Shown in pieces: positions 8,632-16,883 of a DNA stretch of 64,000 nucleotides. The translations under genes and the position numbers were made by a program. The number at the start of each line of letters is the position of its first letter. Within the stretch, counting starts at the first letter, position 1. Below the pieces are notes generated by a model. It did no database searches. It was given only the letters and a program-made list of their open reading frames with translations, and was not told where the DNA came from. The DNA comes from Glycomyces arizonensis DSM 44726 (GTDB taxonomy: Bacteria > Actinomycetota > Actinomycetes > Mycobacteriales > Micromonosporaceae): positions 1 through 64,000 of the forward strand of contig NZ_AXWO01000030.1 of assembly GCF_000482705.1 (NCBI RefSeq), read 5' to 3'.

Positions 8632-9881
8632 CGGGGACCTCCTCCGGTCGGGGCGGACGCGTACGCGGCCGGGCCGTGTTCGCCGTCGAGCCGCTGCAGT
8701 CGGACGCCGAGCTGGTCGGCGACATTGAGCATCTGGTTCTGCGCCGACTCCCACGACGCCTGGTCGAGCGCGAGGCGGACCACGGCGTCGACGGCGAGCT
8801 GGCGGCCGGTGACGCGGCCGTCGGGGTTGACCTTCCCCGAGGTGCCCGCCGTGACCACGATGGAGACGGTCACGAACGCCGCCGGGACGCCCGAGAGCGA
8901 GTCGACGGTGCGGTGCAGCGCGCTGGCGTCGCTGGGCCACTTGGTGATCCGGTAGGCGACATGGCGCAGGCCGTCGGCGTACCAGTGGTCCCAGTCCTCG
9001 GCGGTGCGCTCGCCGGGCACGGGCGCGAAGGCGACGCCGAGCGACTGCTGGACGGCCTCGCGCACGCCCTCGGCGTCGAGGATCCGGTTGGGGACGCCGA
9101 CGTTGCCGAGCAGTTTGCTCACACGCTGAGCCGTGGAGGCCAGCGCCTTGTACACGCCGTCGACCTCGCCGCCGCGTTCGGCGGTGGCCTCGCGGGCGTC
9201 GCGGGCGCCGAGCCGGACGGCCAGCCACGCCTTGTGGTGGACGACGGCCGGGTAGTCGCCGAGCAGTTCGCGGTAGGAGCGGGAGGCCGCGCTGCCGTCG
9301 TAGGCGGCCAGGCCGACCGGGGTGGTGTGGCCGACGAGCTGGACGGCGGTGACCGGCACCGACGTCTCGTCGAAGAGCCGCTCCAGGCGCTCCAGCGGGA
9401 TGGCCTTGGTGACGCCGTCGGTGCTGCCGATCTCGATGGCGGAGAACCAGCCGCCGTTGTCGTGGCCGATGCCGACGTTCTCGTCGCGGTCCTCGACGCC
9501 GGTGATGCCCAGGTCGGGGGCGACGCGGTGGAGGACCTCGGTGAGCTGCTCGGGGTCGAGCTCGCGGACGCGGCGCCGGAGCCTGGAGCGCAGCGGCACG
9601 GTCTGGTACCACCAGTAGTCGCCCTTGCGCCAGAACACGACGACCAGGACGAGCAGCGCGAAGGCGCCGCCCGCGGCCTGCACCGGGAGCGGGAAGGCCA
9701 GGCAGGCCAGGGCGACCGTCAAGGCGATCTCGATCGCGATGAGCTGCGCCACCGTGAGCGGGCCGAGCCTGCCCGAGGAGCGCGTCGTGAACACGACCGT
9801 CTCGCCGGGAGCCGGTCCGTCCTGCTGCGCCTGCACAGACGCGGTGCCGCGAGCTTGCTGCTGCCCCTGCAACATCGTCAT
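8628..9881 (-). CDS. eccE: type VII secretion protein EccE
   Basis: A 417-residue protein with the EccE layout: two N-terminal membrane helices (about 44-64 and 68-84), a basic WRKGDYWWYQTVPLRSRLRRR segment and a cytoplasmic alpha/beta domain containing GGWFSAIEIGSTDGVTKAIPLERL. In ESX systems EccE sits at the periphery of the membrane complex with EccB, EccC and EccD. The start chosen is the ATG at 9881, behind GAGGAGA; the frame can extend to 9941 without a comparable site. It overlaps the following proline-rich gene by 4 nt and diverges from the mycosin gene at 10006, the usual eccE-mycP neighbourhood. It is separated by about 16 kb from eccC. Confidence 0.88.
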   Translation of the reverse strand: MTMLQGQQQARGTASVQAQQDGPAPGETVVFTTRSSGRLGPLTVAQLIAIEIALTVALACLAFPLPVQAAGGAFALLVLVVVFWRKGDYWWYQTVPLRSRLRRRVRELDPEQLTEVLHRVAPDLGITGVEDRDENVGIGHDNGGWFSAIEIGSTDGVTKAIPLERLERLFDETSVPVTAVQLVGHTTPVGLAAYDGSAASRSYRELLGDYPAVVHHKAWLAVRLGARDAREATAERGGEVDGVYKALASTAQRVSKLLGNVGVPNRILDAEGVREAVQQSLGVAFAPVPGERTAEDWDHWYADGLRHVAYRITKWPSDASALHRTVDSLSGVPAAFVTVSIVVTAGTSGKVNPDGRVTGRQLAVDAVVRLALDQASWESAQNQMLNVADQLGVRLQRLDGEHGPAAYASAPTGGGPR

Positions 9882-9999
9882 TTTGCGACGTCTCCTCGTG
9901 AAGCTGAGTGGTCCGTATCCATCGTAAGCGGACGAGTCCACCCCGCGGTGACCGCCCGAGGCGTGGTGCGGGTGAACCTGCTCGTTGGCGGCCCGGGTC

Positions 10000-10005
10000 T
10001 AGACT
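10000..10005 (+). promoter_or_regulatory. -10 box of a probable leaderless mycosin mRNA
   Basis: TAGACT abuts the first possible GTG (10006) and lies 6 nt before a second in-frame GTG (10012). No ribosome binding site is visible. The spacing suggests that transcription begins at the second GTG, giving a leaderless mRNA. A matching -35 box is weak. Confidence 0.4.
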
Positions 10006-11352
10006 GTGCGGGTGCGATTCCTCCCGCGTCTTCCTCTCTATACCGCGGTCGCCGCGCTGACGGCGACCTGCACGGTGCTCCTGACCGCGATGCCGGCCTC
10101 GGCGGAGAGCCTCCGCGAATGGGCGGAGGGGGTCGGCGCCAACCTGGATCCGGTCACGTGCGAGACCCCGGCCAGCGACCCCGGCGAGCAGATGAACGGC
10201 ACGCCGTGGCACGTGACCGCCTCCGGGCTCGAACAGGCGCACGAGCACAACACGGGCTTGAGGGCGGACGGGACACCGGTGAAGGTGGCGGTGATCGACT
10301 CGGGCGTCGAGGACGGCCATCCCACGTTCGACAGCAACGTCCTGCCAGGCGCCGACCCCTACGATCCCGAGACCGACGGGCGGTGCGACGCCGCCGGGCA
10401 CGGCACCGCCGTCGCGGGCATCATCGCCGGCGGCCACGACGACGTGGGGTTCATGGGCGTCGCCCCCGACGCCCAGATCATCCCGTTCCGCCTCTTCCCC
10501 ACCGGGGAGGAGGGCGGCAACAACATTGAGATCTCCATACAGATCGCGGCGACGATCGAAGCCGCGGTCGAGGCGGGGGCCGACGTCATCAACATCTCGA
10601 TCGCGGTGCTCAAGAGTGATGAGCTTGAGGCCGCCGTCGAGCACGCCTGGAACGAGGGCGTCCTCATCGTGGCCGCTACGGGCAACGAGAAGAAGTACAT
10701 GGACGACGAGAAGAACGACATCGCCAGCGATGAGGAGACGTACTACCCGGCGAACTACCCGAAGGTCCTCGCGGTCGGCGCCAGCGACATCAACGGCGCG
10801 CTGTACGCCGAGGAGAACTACGGCGACAACCTGGACCTGATCGCCCCGGGCGAGGGCATCTCCGTCCCGGACAACAGCGGCGAAGGATACGTCCCGAACG
10901 TCTCGGGCACGAGCTTCGCCGCGCCGCACGTCGCCGGGGCGGTGGCGCTGCTCATCGGCAAGTACGGCGACCTGGCCACGCCCCAGTGGATCACCGACCG
11001 CCTCTTCGAGACCGCCACGCATCCGGCCGACGCCGACGGCTTCAACGAGTTCCAGGGCCACGGGCTGCTGAACATCCCGAAGGCGCTCACCGCGTCGGAG
11101 AGCGCCGAGGGCGACGAAGAGGCCACGCTGCCGCCGTTCGAGCCGCGGCAGATCGAGGCGATGGAGGTGGGCTACGACCCGCTGGCCGACGAGAAGACCC
11201 TCGCCTGGGCGAGCCTGGGCGCCGCGGCCGTGCTGATCACGCTGGTGCTGGTCCTGAAGAAGATCGTCCCGAGCGGACGCCGACGCGGCTGGAGGCCGGG
11301 GACCCGCAAGAGCGACAGACTCCCGGTGAAGACCGAGGCGGACACGACCTGA
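10006..11352 (+). CDS. mycP: mycosin, subtilisin-like ESX serine protease
   Basis: A 448-residue membrane-anchored S8 protease. A signal peptide (1-33, ending MPASA) is followed by the catalytic domain, with Asp98 in AVIDSGVEDGHP, His132 in GHGTAVAGI and Ser303 in SGTSFAAPHVAG, plus the oxyanion asparagine in AATGNE. One C-terminal membrane helix (about 403-420) and a short basic tail complete the protein. This is the MycP layout. In mycobacteria the mycosin stabilises the ESX membrane complex on its outer face and cleaves some substrates. It lies divergent to eccE, its standard position. GTG at 10012 is an equally good start. A second, more divergent mycosin is at 18252. Confidence 0.92.
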   Translation: MRVRFLPRLPLYTAVAALTATCTVLLTAMPASAESLREWAEGVGANLDPVTCETPASDPGEQMNGTPWHVTASGLEQAHEHNTGLRADGTPVKVAVIDSGVEDGHPTFDSNVLPGADPYDPETDGRCDAAGHGTAVAGIIAGGHDDVGFMGVAPDAQIIPFRLFPTGEEGGNNIEISIQIAATIEAAVEAGADVINISIAVLKSDELEAAVEHAWNEGVLIVAATGNEKKYMDDEKNDIASDEETYYPANYPKVLAVGASDINGALYAEENYGDNLDLIAPGEGISVPDNSGEGYVPNVSGTSFAAPHVAGAVALLIGKYGDLATPQWITDRLFETATHPADADGFNEFQGHGLLNIPKALTASESAEGDEEATLPPFEPRQIEAMEVGYDPLADEKTLAWASLGAAAVLITLVLVLKKIVPSGRRRGWRPGTRKSDRLPVKTEADTT

Positions 11353-11375
11353 CGAATCGGGAGCGCAGGCAGCGA

Positions 11376-11415
11376 GAAACCCGGGCGATCCCGCGATCGG
11401 CCCGGGTTTCTTTTT
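11376..11415. terminator. mycosin terminator, probably bidirectional
   Basis: An 11-bp stem (GAAACCCGGGC with its complement), a 13-nt loop and TTTTT form a textbook intrinsic terminator for the plus-strand mycosin gene. The convergent EsxA-like gene ends 20 nt further on and may use the same hairpin. Confidence 0.88.
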
Positions 11416-11434
11416 CGCTCTGACGAGGAAGCCT

Positions 11435-11719
11435 CTAGCCGAAACGAGAAGCGTTGGCGGCCTCGGTCTCCATGTAACGCTCCTTGGCGTTGTTGACGGC
11501 GGTGCCGACGCCCTGGAGGATCTCGTTGATCTTCGCGAAGGCGTTGTCCCACTGGACCTTCGCCTCTTCGTAGGCGACCTTGTCGTCACCTTCCCAGTCC
11601 ATCGCGTCGAGCTGGGTACGAAGGTCGGCGAGCGTGCCTTCCATCTCGCCAGACTGCGACTGGATCTGAGCGGTAGCCGATTCGAGCTCCTCATAACTGA
11701 GGGCAATACGTCCACCCAT
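11435..11719 (-). CDS. WXG100 family protein, EsxA-like
   Basis: A 94-residue helical-hairpin protein with the turn motif W-E-G (AMDWEGDDKVAYEEAK) at mid-length and a C-terminal YMETE matching the YxxxD/E export signal of type VII substrates. It is the classic small ESX substrate and would pair with the upstream EsxB-like protein as a heterodimer delivered to EccC. The gene follows its partner by 34 nt on the same strand. The presence of the YxxxE signal suggests this subunit carries the export signal, although in mycobacteria that is usually the EsxB/CFP-10 side. Confidence 0.92.
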   Translation of the reverse strand: MGGRIALSYEELESATAQIQSQSGEMEGTLADLRTQLDAMDWEGDDKVAYEEAKVQWDNAFAKINEILQGVGTAVNNAKERYMETEAANASRFG

Positions 11720-11753
11720 AACGGTTCACCTCTTTCCTTGGTGCGGGGGTTGT

Positions 11754-12062
11754 CTAGAGTTCGCCCTCGAAGGCGCTGAAGTCCGAGCCGGAGGCCTCGT
11801 CCTGGTCGGAGGTCGCCTGGGCGCTCGAGTCGAGCTGGTCGGCGATGTCCTGGAGCGCGTCGAGCAGCTTGGCCGCCTGGACGTCCCAGTTCTCCATGAC
11901 CCGCTGGAACGCGCCGGCGCCCTGACCGGTCCACGACGCGGCCAAGTCCGAGCAGAGGTTCTTGAGGCTGTCGAGGTTCCCGTCGACAGACTCCTTGGCA
12001 TTCAGGGTGTCGATAGCAGCTTGACGGACTGTTTCTTCATCCATCGCGACAGAGCCGGCCAT
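11754..12062 (-). CDS. WXG100 family protein, EsxB-like
   Basis: A 102-residue protein with W-T-G in the turn (AASWTGQGAGAFQRVMENW) between two predicted helices and an acidic, serine-rich C-terminal tail (about 20 residues, ending FSAFEGEL). It lacks a clear YxxxD/E sequence. ATG at 12062 follows GGAGGTGA; the frame opens 27 codons earlier without a comparable site. It is the first gene of the esx pair and the likely heterodimer partner of the protein at 11435. The pair sits between a mycosin and cassette A, about 14 kb from eccC. Confidence 0.9.
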   Translation of the reverse strand: MAGSVAMDEETVRQAAIDTLNAKESVDGNLDSLKNLCSDLAASWTGQGAGAFQRVMENWDVQAAKLLDALQDIADQLDSSAQATSDQDEASGSDFSAFEGEL

Positions 12063-12443
12063 CGTCTCACCTCCATGTGGTTGAACCGGGGGCTGCGGCG
12101 CTAGGGATCTAGAGCCGTCAGGGGTATCCCAGTGAGTTTTCAATCGATTCCGCAGTCACCATAACCCGTCCGTGCAAACTCACCGGGCTGGCGGTGCGTC
12201 TCTTAGTTTACAAGCGGTGACCGGGACCGTGTATCCCCACATCGTGCCAAGACCCACAAGCCGTGACGAACCGCCCTCGGCCTGGGCCCAGGCGCACTGA
12301 CCTGGCCGATTCCCGGCGACGAGACCCTCCGCACGCTCAGTGACCATTTCGGACCTGTGGACAGCACTGAGCGCAGCGGCCTTGTAACATGACCGAGAGT
12401 TACAAACCCGGCAAACCCATCCCCACCAAGAGGAGCCCCACCC
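12063..12443. other. divergent intergenic region, esx pair / cassette A
   Basis: About 380 nt between the EsxB-like gene (minus) and cassette A (plus). It must hold promoters for both, but no clear -35/-10 pair, hairpin or repeat could be defined by eye. No gene is evident. Confidence 0.4.
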
Positions 12444-13016
12444 TTGGGAACAGAAGTAGACCCCAGCGCGCTCACCATGATCGGCGAGATCACCTTGCCG
12501 TACATCGCCGACTTCTACGACGAGATGTCCAACCGCCTCGGAGCCATCGGGCAGACCGCCGGCACAGGCCTGATCCCCGACCAGGAATCGGGAGCGGGCA
12601 ACGCGCTCGGCGAGGCGATCATCACTTGCCACCGCTTCCTCTACGCCGTCACCGAGGAGACCGCCGACAGCCACCGCGCGGTCGGCCGCGCCGTGGCCGA
12701 GGCCGGCTACGACTACCAGCAGGCGGACGAGGAGAGCGCCGCGGAGTTCAGCATCTCCGAGGAGGAGATCACCGACAGCACCGCAGACCACTTCGAAGAC
12801 GTGGACGCGGGAGAGTACGACTACGCCGACAGCGAGTGGGACAACAACCTCTTCGAATCCGATTCCCACACCGGCTCGAACTACGAGGCGGCGCTGTCCG
12901 AGGAACCCGTGCAACCGGTCGACTACCAGGATTACGAGATCAAACCGGCCGGTGCCGACCGAGGCTCGGAGATGAACGAATGGGCTGAGCAGACCTACGG
13001 CGTCGAGGCGGACTAG
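12444..13016 (+). CDS. EspC-like acidic ESX-associated protein (cassette A, first gene)
   Basis: A 190-residue acidic, mainly helical protein. The first ~105 residues (VDPSALTMIGEITLPYIADFYDEM, then ETADSHRAVGRAVAEAGYDYQQADEE) resemble the 146-residue protein at 34247 in spacing and in the ADSHRAV/TDSRAV region, and look like EspC-type secretion partners. The remainder is an acidic tail with a YQDYE (YxxxE) sequence and PVDYQ, a pentapeptide also present near the C terminus of the 34247 protein. Translation starts at TTG (12444), 8 nt after AGGAG. It precedes the WXG/hydrophobic protein by 17 nt. Probable role: partner or chaperone-like co-substrate for the next gene product. The family assignment is inference. 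Confidence 0.7.
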   Translation: MGTEVDPSALTMIGEITLPYIADFYDEMSNRLGAIGQTAGTGLIPDQESGAGNALGEAIITCHRFLYAVTEETADSHRAVGRAVAEAGYDYQQADEESAAEFSISEEEITDSTADHFEDVDAGEYDYADSEWDNNLFESDSHTGSNYEAALSEEPVQPVDYQDYEIKPAGADRGSEMNEWAEQTYGVEAD

Positions 13017-13033
13017 GAAGGCGGTGATCGACG

Positions 13034-14035
13034 ATGGCGACATTCAAGGACTTCGAGAGCATGATCGAGACTCCCCCACCGGACCGAGGGGAGCTGAAGT
13101 CGATGCTCGCAGAGCTGCATGAGCTGGTCAGAGATCGGTACATCTCGGTGCGGTACCAGGACTTCTTCGACGAGAAGTACCCCGGCGGCAACCCCACGGT
13201 GGCCAAGGAGGAGCTCATCCTGCCCTTCCGGACCAACATGACCGAGGCCGAGGACCAGGAGCTGCTCAGCTGGTGCTCGACCTCGGCCTCGGACTGGATC
13301 GACCAGGTCGGCGAACGCATCGACCTGATCCTGGACAAGAACGAGGAGGAGCTGCTGGACCTCTCGGTCGACCTGCACGAACTCGGCGGCGACTACGTGA
13401 GCGCCTATGACAACGTGAAGATGCACATCGTCACCGACCGCTGCGAAGAGTGGCAGGACGACGCGGGCGCCGCGATCCGCGACAACTACTCCGACCACCT
13501 CAGTGACTCCACGCTGAACCAGGCGGCCATGGCCTACGCGCTGGCGAACTCGGCCTACATGGACTACTCGATCATGCTCAAGATCCGCAACCACATGGAC
13601 AACATGATCCAGACGGCCGGAGCGGCCCTCGCCAACGGGACGGACCGCTCGGGCGAGTTCAAGGCTGTGCTCGGCTGGCTGACGGTCATCGCGATCGCGG
13701 CCTCTGCTCCAGCACTGGCGGGGACCACAGGGGCGACCACATTCGCCAACATCGCATGGGGTGCCTCTTCGTTCGGTGCCATCGCCGGATTGTTCCAGCT
13801 GGATCCCGCCGAGAACGAGCCGCACATGTCCAGCAACGATCCCGACAGCCTGAAAACGGAGATGTTCGATGCCTTCGACCAGGTCGAGGAGGTCGTGCGG
13901 CAGGACCGAGAGAAGCTTGCAAACGGACTGATGGAGTTCTTCCAAGAGTTCGACGGCAAGTTGAACTCCGGAGATCCCTCAACATCGAGCCAGGTAGTGC
14001 CCAATCCGAACGGAGTCGAGGGGATTCGTCTCTGA
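13034..14035 (+). CDS. large ESX-associated protein with W-x4-G motif and hydrophobic segment (cassette A)
   Basis: A 333-residue helical protein of unknown function. A long N-terminal helical region leads to EEWQDDAGAAIRDNY (Trp140), which sits where the other cassette proteins carry W-x-G. A Gly/Ala-rich hydrophobic stretch follows (about 213-256, WLTVIAIAASAPALAG...FGAIAGLF), then a polar, acidic helix. The same order (helices, tryptophan motif, hydrophobic segment, acidic helix) is seen at 20671 and 34704 with little sequence identity. It could insert into a membrane after export through the ESX system. ATG at 13034 is supported by GGAAGGCGGTGA upstream. It is followed after 1 nt by a lipoprotein gene. 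Confidence 0.7.
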   Translation: MATFKDFESMIETPPPDRGELKSMLAELHELVRDRYISVRYQDFFDEKYPGGNPTVAKEELILPFRTNMTEAEDQELLSWCSTSASDWIDQVGERIDLILDKNEEELLDLSVDLHELGGDYVSAYDNVKMHIVTDRCEEWQDDAGAAIRDNYSDHLSDSTLNQAAMAYALANSAYMDYSIMLKIRNHMDNMIQTAGAALANGTDRSGEFKAVLGWLTVIAIAASAPALAGTTGATTFANIAWGASSFGAIAGLFQLDPAENEPHMSSNDPDSLKTEMFDAFDQVEEVVRQDREKLANGLMEFFQEFDGKLNSGDPSTSSQVVPNPNGVEGIRL

Positions 14036-14036
14036 C

Positions 14037-14765
14037 ATGTTCAAAGCCATGAGCAATCGAAGATTCGCCGCGACCGTAGCCCTCGGGCTGACCGGGATGC
14101 TCGTGCTGGGCTCCTGCGACTCAGATGAAGAGAATGAACCCGAACCTGCCTACTCAGGTCTGACGGACTTCTGCAACGACCTCCAATATCAGGCGCTCGA
14201 AGACGAGTTCGGAGTGATCGAGCCGTGGGCCTCCCAGGAAGACCTGGATGGGATCCTCATGACCTCGCAGGACCCTCCGTCTCTGCAATGCGGAGCACGC
14301 TCCTATTACACGGCTGATGAGGTGCTGACCGCTCACCTGAACTTCAGCGCCTTCCTCGAACATGGGTCGTACGGCCTCGATCTACCGGAAGAGGCTGCTC
14401 CATGGCTCTCACCGAGAGTCGTATATCCAGGAGGCAATGCGGTAGATCCAGGGACGGAACTTACCTCAGTCGAGCAAGGGCTTATCAGCAAGGGCGAGTC
14501 CAAGCAGACCGGGCAGACCGAATTCGACTCGATCACCTACGCGGCGTTCCAAGCGGATCAGCTCGGTCTCTCATGGGACCCCAAAGGCGCGGGCGAGGTC
14601 ATCTTCGCCTGGTATGAGGACGAGAACCTCCTCATCGAATTCTGGCTACAGGTCACCGACGAGCTCTATGACGCCTCACCGGACCCGGAGTACCTGATCA
14701 GCATCTTGAACGAGACCGCCGAGGAGATCCGCCAGCAGCTCGAGTACACGCCCGCCGGGGGATGA
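14037..14765 (+). CDS. lipoprotein of cassette A, DUF3558-like
   Basis: A 242-residue secreted lipoprotein: signal peptide with lipobox VLGSC (Cys27), acidic linker, then a domain opening FCNDLQYQALEDEFGVIEPW with a second cysteine in LQCGARSYY and a closing helix (ISILNETAEEIRQQLEY). The arrangement parallels the domains at 4907, 5672, 19946 and 35865. The ATG lies 1 nt after the preceding stop, so translation is probably coupled. It is likely anchored on the outer membrane leaflet, where it could receive, hold or neutralise the product of the preceding gene. This is inferred only from the repeated pairing. Confidence 0.78.
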   Translation: MFKAMSNRRFAATVALGLTGMLVLGSCDSDEENEPEPAYSGLTDFCNDLQYQALEDEFGVIEPWASQEDLDGILMTSQDPPSLQCGARSYYTADEVLTAHLNFSAFLEHGSYGLDLPEEAAPWLSPRVVYPGGNAVDPGTELTSVEQGLISKGESKQTGQTEFDSITYAAFQADQLGLSWDPKGAGEVIFAWYEDENLLIEFWLQVTDELYDASPDPEYLISILNETAEEIRQQLEYTPAGG

Positions 14766-14776
14766 CGCCGGACGGG

Positions 14777-14811
14777 CGGTGGCGGCGCGGGTGCGGGTTG
14801 CGCCGCCACCG
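14777..14811. terminator. terminator after cassette A
   Basis: A 12-bp stem (CGGTGGCGGCGC with its complement) with an 11-nt loop lies between the convergent genes ending at 14765 and 14819. It probably works in both directions. Confidence 0.75.
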
Positions 14812-14818
14812 TTGGTCG

Positions 14819-15208
14819 TCACTCGGCTCTGGCGTGTTCTTCGAGGAGGCGACCCCGGTGGTGCCAGGTGAAGCGGGCTATGTCACGGATGGTGGAGGCC
14901 ACTCCCTCCTCCCTCGACCAGTCCCAGTGGTTGCGGTCGGCGATGTAGAGGAGCGGTTCCGGATTGTCGAGGCATGTGACGTGGCCGAGGAGCGCCGGGT
15001 GGCGGTCGGTGAACGTCAGGCGAAATCTCGGGCGGTTCGGGATGAGCGCGAACTGAATCTGGCGGTCGTCGACGATGCGGGTGGCCAGGACCGGCAGGTC
15101 ACCCTCGATCGGCTCGCCGAGCTCGGAGGCGTGGTCGACCATCAGCGGGACGTCGCGGACGAGTCCGGCGAGGTAGGCGATGCTGGCGCGGTGGGGCGGG
15201 AAGCTCAC
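14819..15208 (-). CDS. hypothetical protein
   Basis: A 129-residue cytoplasmic protein with mixed alpha/beta character (VLATRIVDDRQIQFALIPN, FRLTFTDRHPALLGHVTCL) and no recognised motif. Its start overlaps the stop of the 231-residue gene upstream by 4 nt, so the two are cotranscribed and probably act together. They lie between ESX cassettes A and B on the opposite strand. Whether they belong to the secretion system or are passengers cannot be told from sequence. Confidence 0.6.
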   Translation of the reverse strand: MSFPPHRASIAYLAGLVRDVPLMVDHASELGEPIEGDLPVLATRIVDDRQIQFALIPNRPRFRLTFTDRHPALLGHVTCLDNPEPLLYIADRNHWDWSREEGVASTIRDIARFTWHHRGRLLEEHARAE

Positions 15209-15900
15209 AGGACGCCACCTCCGGTCGCCGGGTGCTGGGCGTCGAAGTTCAGCTCGAAGGTGGAGATGTAGCCGTTGCCGGTCCTCGGTGCGGGGAGCGG
15301 CGGGGCGGATGGAGACGGTTTGCGGTGCTGTTCCTCCTCTTCATCGGCAGACGGCGCGAAGACCGCGACGATCCACTGGACGAGGCGGACGACGAAGGCG
15401 GCGGTCCTGCTTTCGCGGTCGACGGCCGCGCTGCGGGTGGTGTGCGCGGCCGCGAGCGGCTCGGAGTCGATCAGCCAGCGCTCCCAGGCGTCCTCCTGGA
15501 GCGCGGTGAACCCGAAGGACAGCTCGAAGTCGTCCGCGTACCGGTCCGCGGCTTCGGCATCGGGCCCGACCCAGAAGCGGCGGTGACGTCCGGGACGGGG
15601 CTTCTCCGCTTCGGGCGGAAGCGGGTCGGGCAGTTCGTTGCGGCGGTGCCGACCGGTGCGCCGGTCCTGGTACCAGCCTGGGGTGCCGTACGCGCCGGGA
15701 TCCTGCGGATCGTGCGGCCTACCGCCGATCTCGAAGGTGTCGCCCGGACGGTGTCGGAGGTGGTCAGGCTCGTAGTACGGCTCGCCTGGACCGAAGCCCG
15801 GAGGGTAGACGCGCGCAAACTCGTGGTGGTTTTCAGGCAGCACGGGATAGCGTATGGTCGTAGAGGTCAAGGGAGGTTTCCTCTCTTGATTGGGTGCCAC
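15205..15900 (-). CDS. hypothetical protein, coupled to the 129-residue gene
   Basis: A protein of up to 231 residues with no recognised family. The N-terminal half is rich in proline, tyrosine and charged residues (YPPGFGPGEPYYEPDHLRHR, RTGRHRRNELPDPLPPEAEK). The C-terminal half contains a hydrophobic stretch VVRLVQWIVAVFA, then a Glu-run and a proline-rich linker. No signal peptide is visible. GTG at 15900 gives the longest form, but TTG at 15870 has the better ribosome binding site (GAGAGG), so the true protein may be 10 residues shorter. It overlaps the next gene by 4 nt. Confidence 0.55.
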   Translation of the reverse strand: MAPNQERKPPLTSTTIRYPVLPENHHEFARVYPPGFGPGEPYYEPDHLRHRPGDTFEIGGRPHDPQDPGAYGTPGWYQDRRTGRHRRNELPDPLPPEAEKPRPGRHRRFWVGPDAEAADRYADDFELSFGFTALQEDAWERWLIDSEPLAAAHTTRSAAVDRESRTAAFVVRLVQWIVAVFAPSADEEEEQHRKPSPSAPPLPAPRTGNGYISTFELNFDAQHPATGGGVL

Positions 15901-16290
15901 CCGGCGGAATCAGTTTGGCGACAGAGGCCGCCGGGTGGCGTTTACATGGTTCCATATTCGGTTGTCCGGTCTGTGAGCAGTGGGTGTAACCGACTCTTGT
16001 TTGAAGCTTCAGCTTTCCGTCACTCACGGAACTGGTTGACATACTCCTCGCATGTTGACTCATGATTGCAAGCGTGTCAACCTTCATGCGTTCTCGGCGT
16101 GTCGCGCCGCCTTCCGTCCCTTGTGCTTCAACCTCCCCCTTTCGTGCCAAACCGTCCAATCCAGGTCAGGACTGGTTGCACCGGCTCGGTATGCTGGACT
16201 CAGCACAAGGCGCGGGGCCGTGCCCGCCAACAGAGTCGCCCGGCCCGACCAGCGATACCCCCTGACCGAACTTCCTTGAGGTGAAACCCG
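15901..16290. promoter_or_regulatory. divergent promoter region of cassette B with GTTGAC repeats
   Basis: About 390 nt between a minus-strand pair and cassette B. GTTGAC occurs at 16035 and 16054 as a direct repeat 19 bp apart, and the inverse GTGTCAAC lies at 16074-16081. The first copy contains a perfect TTGACA (16036-16041) but no good -10 at 17 nt. The set looks like an operator for a dimeric regulator or overlapping promoters. No gene is evident. Confidence 0.4.
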
Positions 16291-16833
16291 ATGACAGCAT
16301 TCATCGAAGGCGACAACGGAGAACGGATCTACGTCGTCCAGGACAACTCCGCCGACGGCTACTCCCTGTACTCCTCGGTGGAGGGCAAGCTCATCCTGGT
16401 CGACGAGGATGCGGTCAGCAATCTGAGCACCAAGCTCTCGGGCATCCAGACCGAGCTCACCGACACCAGGGAGCTCGTGACCAACGGCGACCTGACGCGG
16501 ATCCGCTCCATAACGTTCGCGATGATGCCCGACATCCAGTTCCAGCAGGTGGACGCCCTGAACCTCAAGCTCGGCGGCTTCGACGACGCTCTGGAACTCC
16601 AGAAGGCATACCGCGAGGTCTACTACAAGGGCAAGGCCGACCAGGTCGAGCGCATCAACCACGGCTACGCGACCGGTGAGCAGGTCAGCCGGGACATCAT
16701 GCAGACCTACCTCGACGAGGACGGCAACGTATCGGCCACCGTGGATCAGGTCGGCTCGGAGTTCTCGAACAGCGACGGCATCACCGAGTCCGACGTCAAC
16801 GAAGCCGAAAACGACTCCAACCCCCCGGTCTAA
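16291..16833 (+). CDS. ESX-associated hypothetical protein (cassette B, first gene)
   Basis: A 180-residue acidic protein without signal peptide or membrane helix. Residues 40-130 are predicted helical (VSNLSTKLSGIQTELTDTRELV, LELQKAYREVYYKGKADQVERI). The C-terminal part contains YLDED, matching YxxxD, followed by an Asp/Ser/Asn-rich tail. Size, helix content and position directly before a WXG protein parallel the first genes of cassettes A and D, although primary similarity is slight. ATG at 16291 follows GAGGTGA. It is probably a type VII substrate or partner of the next product; the family is not recognised. Confidence 0.65.
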   Translation: MTAFIEGDNGERIYVVQDNSADGYSLYSSVEGKLILVDEDAVSNLSTKLSGIQTELTDTRELVTNGDLTRIRSITFAMMPDIQFQQVDALNLKLGGFDDALELQKAYREVYYKGKADQVERINHGYATGEQVSRDIMQTYLDEDGNVSATVDQVGSEFSNSDGITESDVNEAENDSNPPV

Positions 16834-16883
16834 ACCGGCTTCATGATCCAACTCAGCCTGAACCCCAAGGAAGGAGTCCGGTT

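Noticed and set aside
8632-11934. N-terminal extension of the proline-rich gene to 1656 codons
   Set aside because: This part reads eccE, the mycosin and the esx genes in other frames; the real start at 8631 has GGAGGAGG and overlaps eccE as ATGA.
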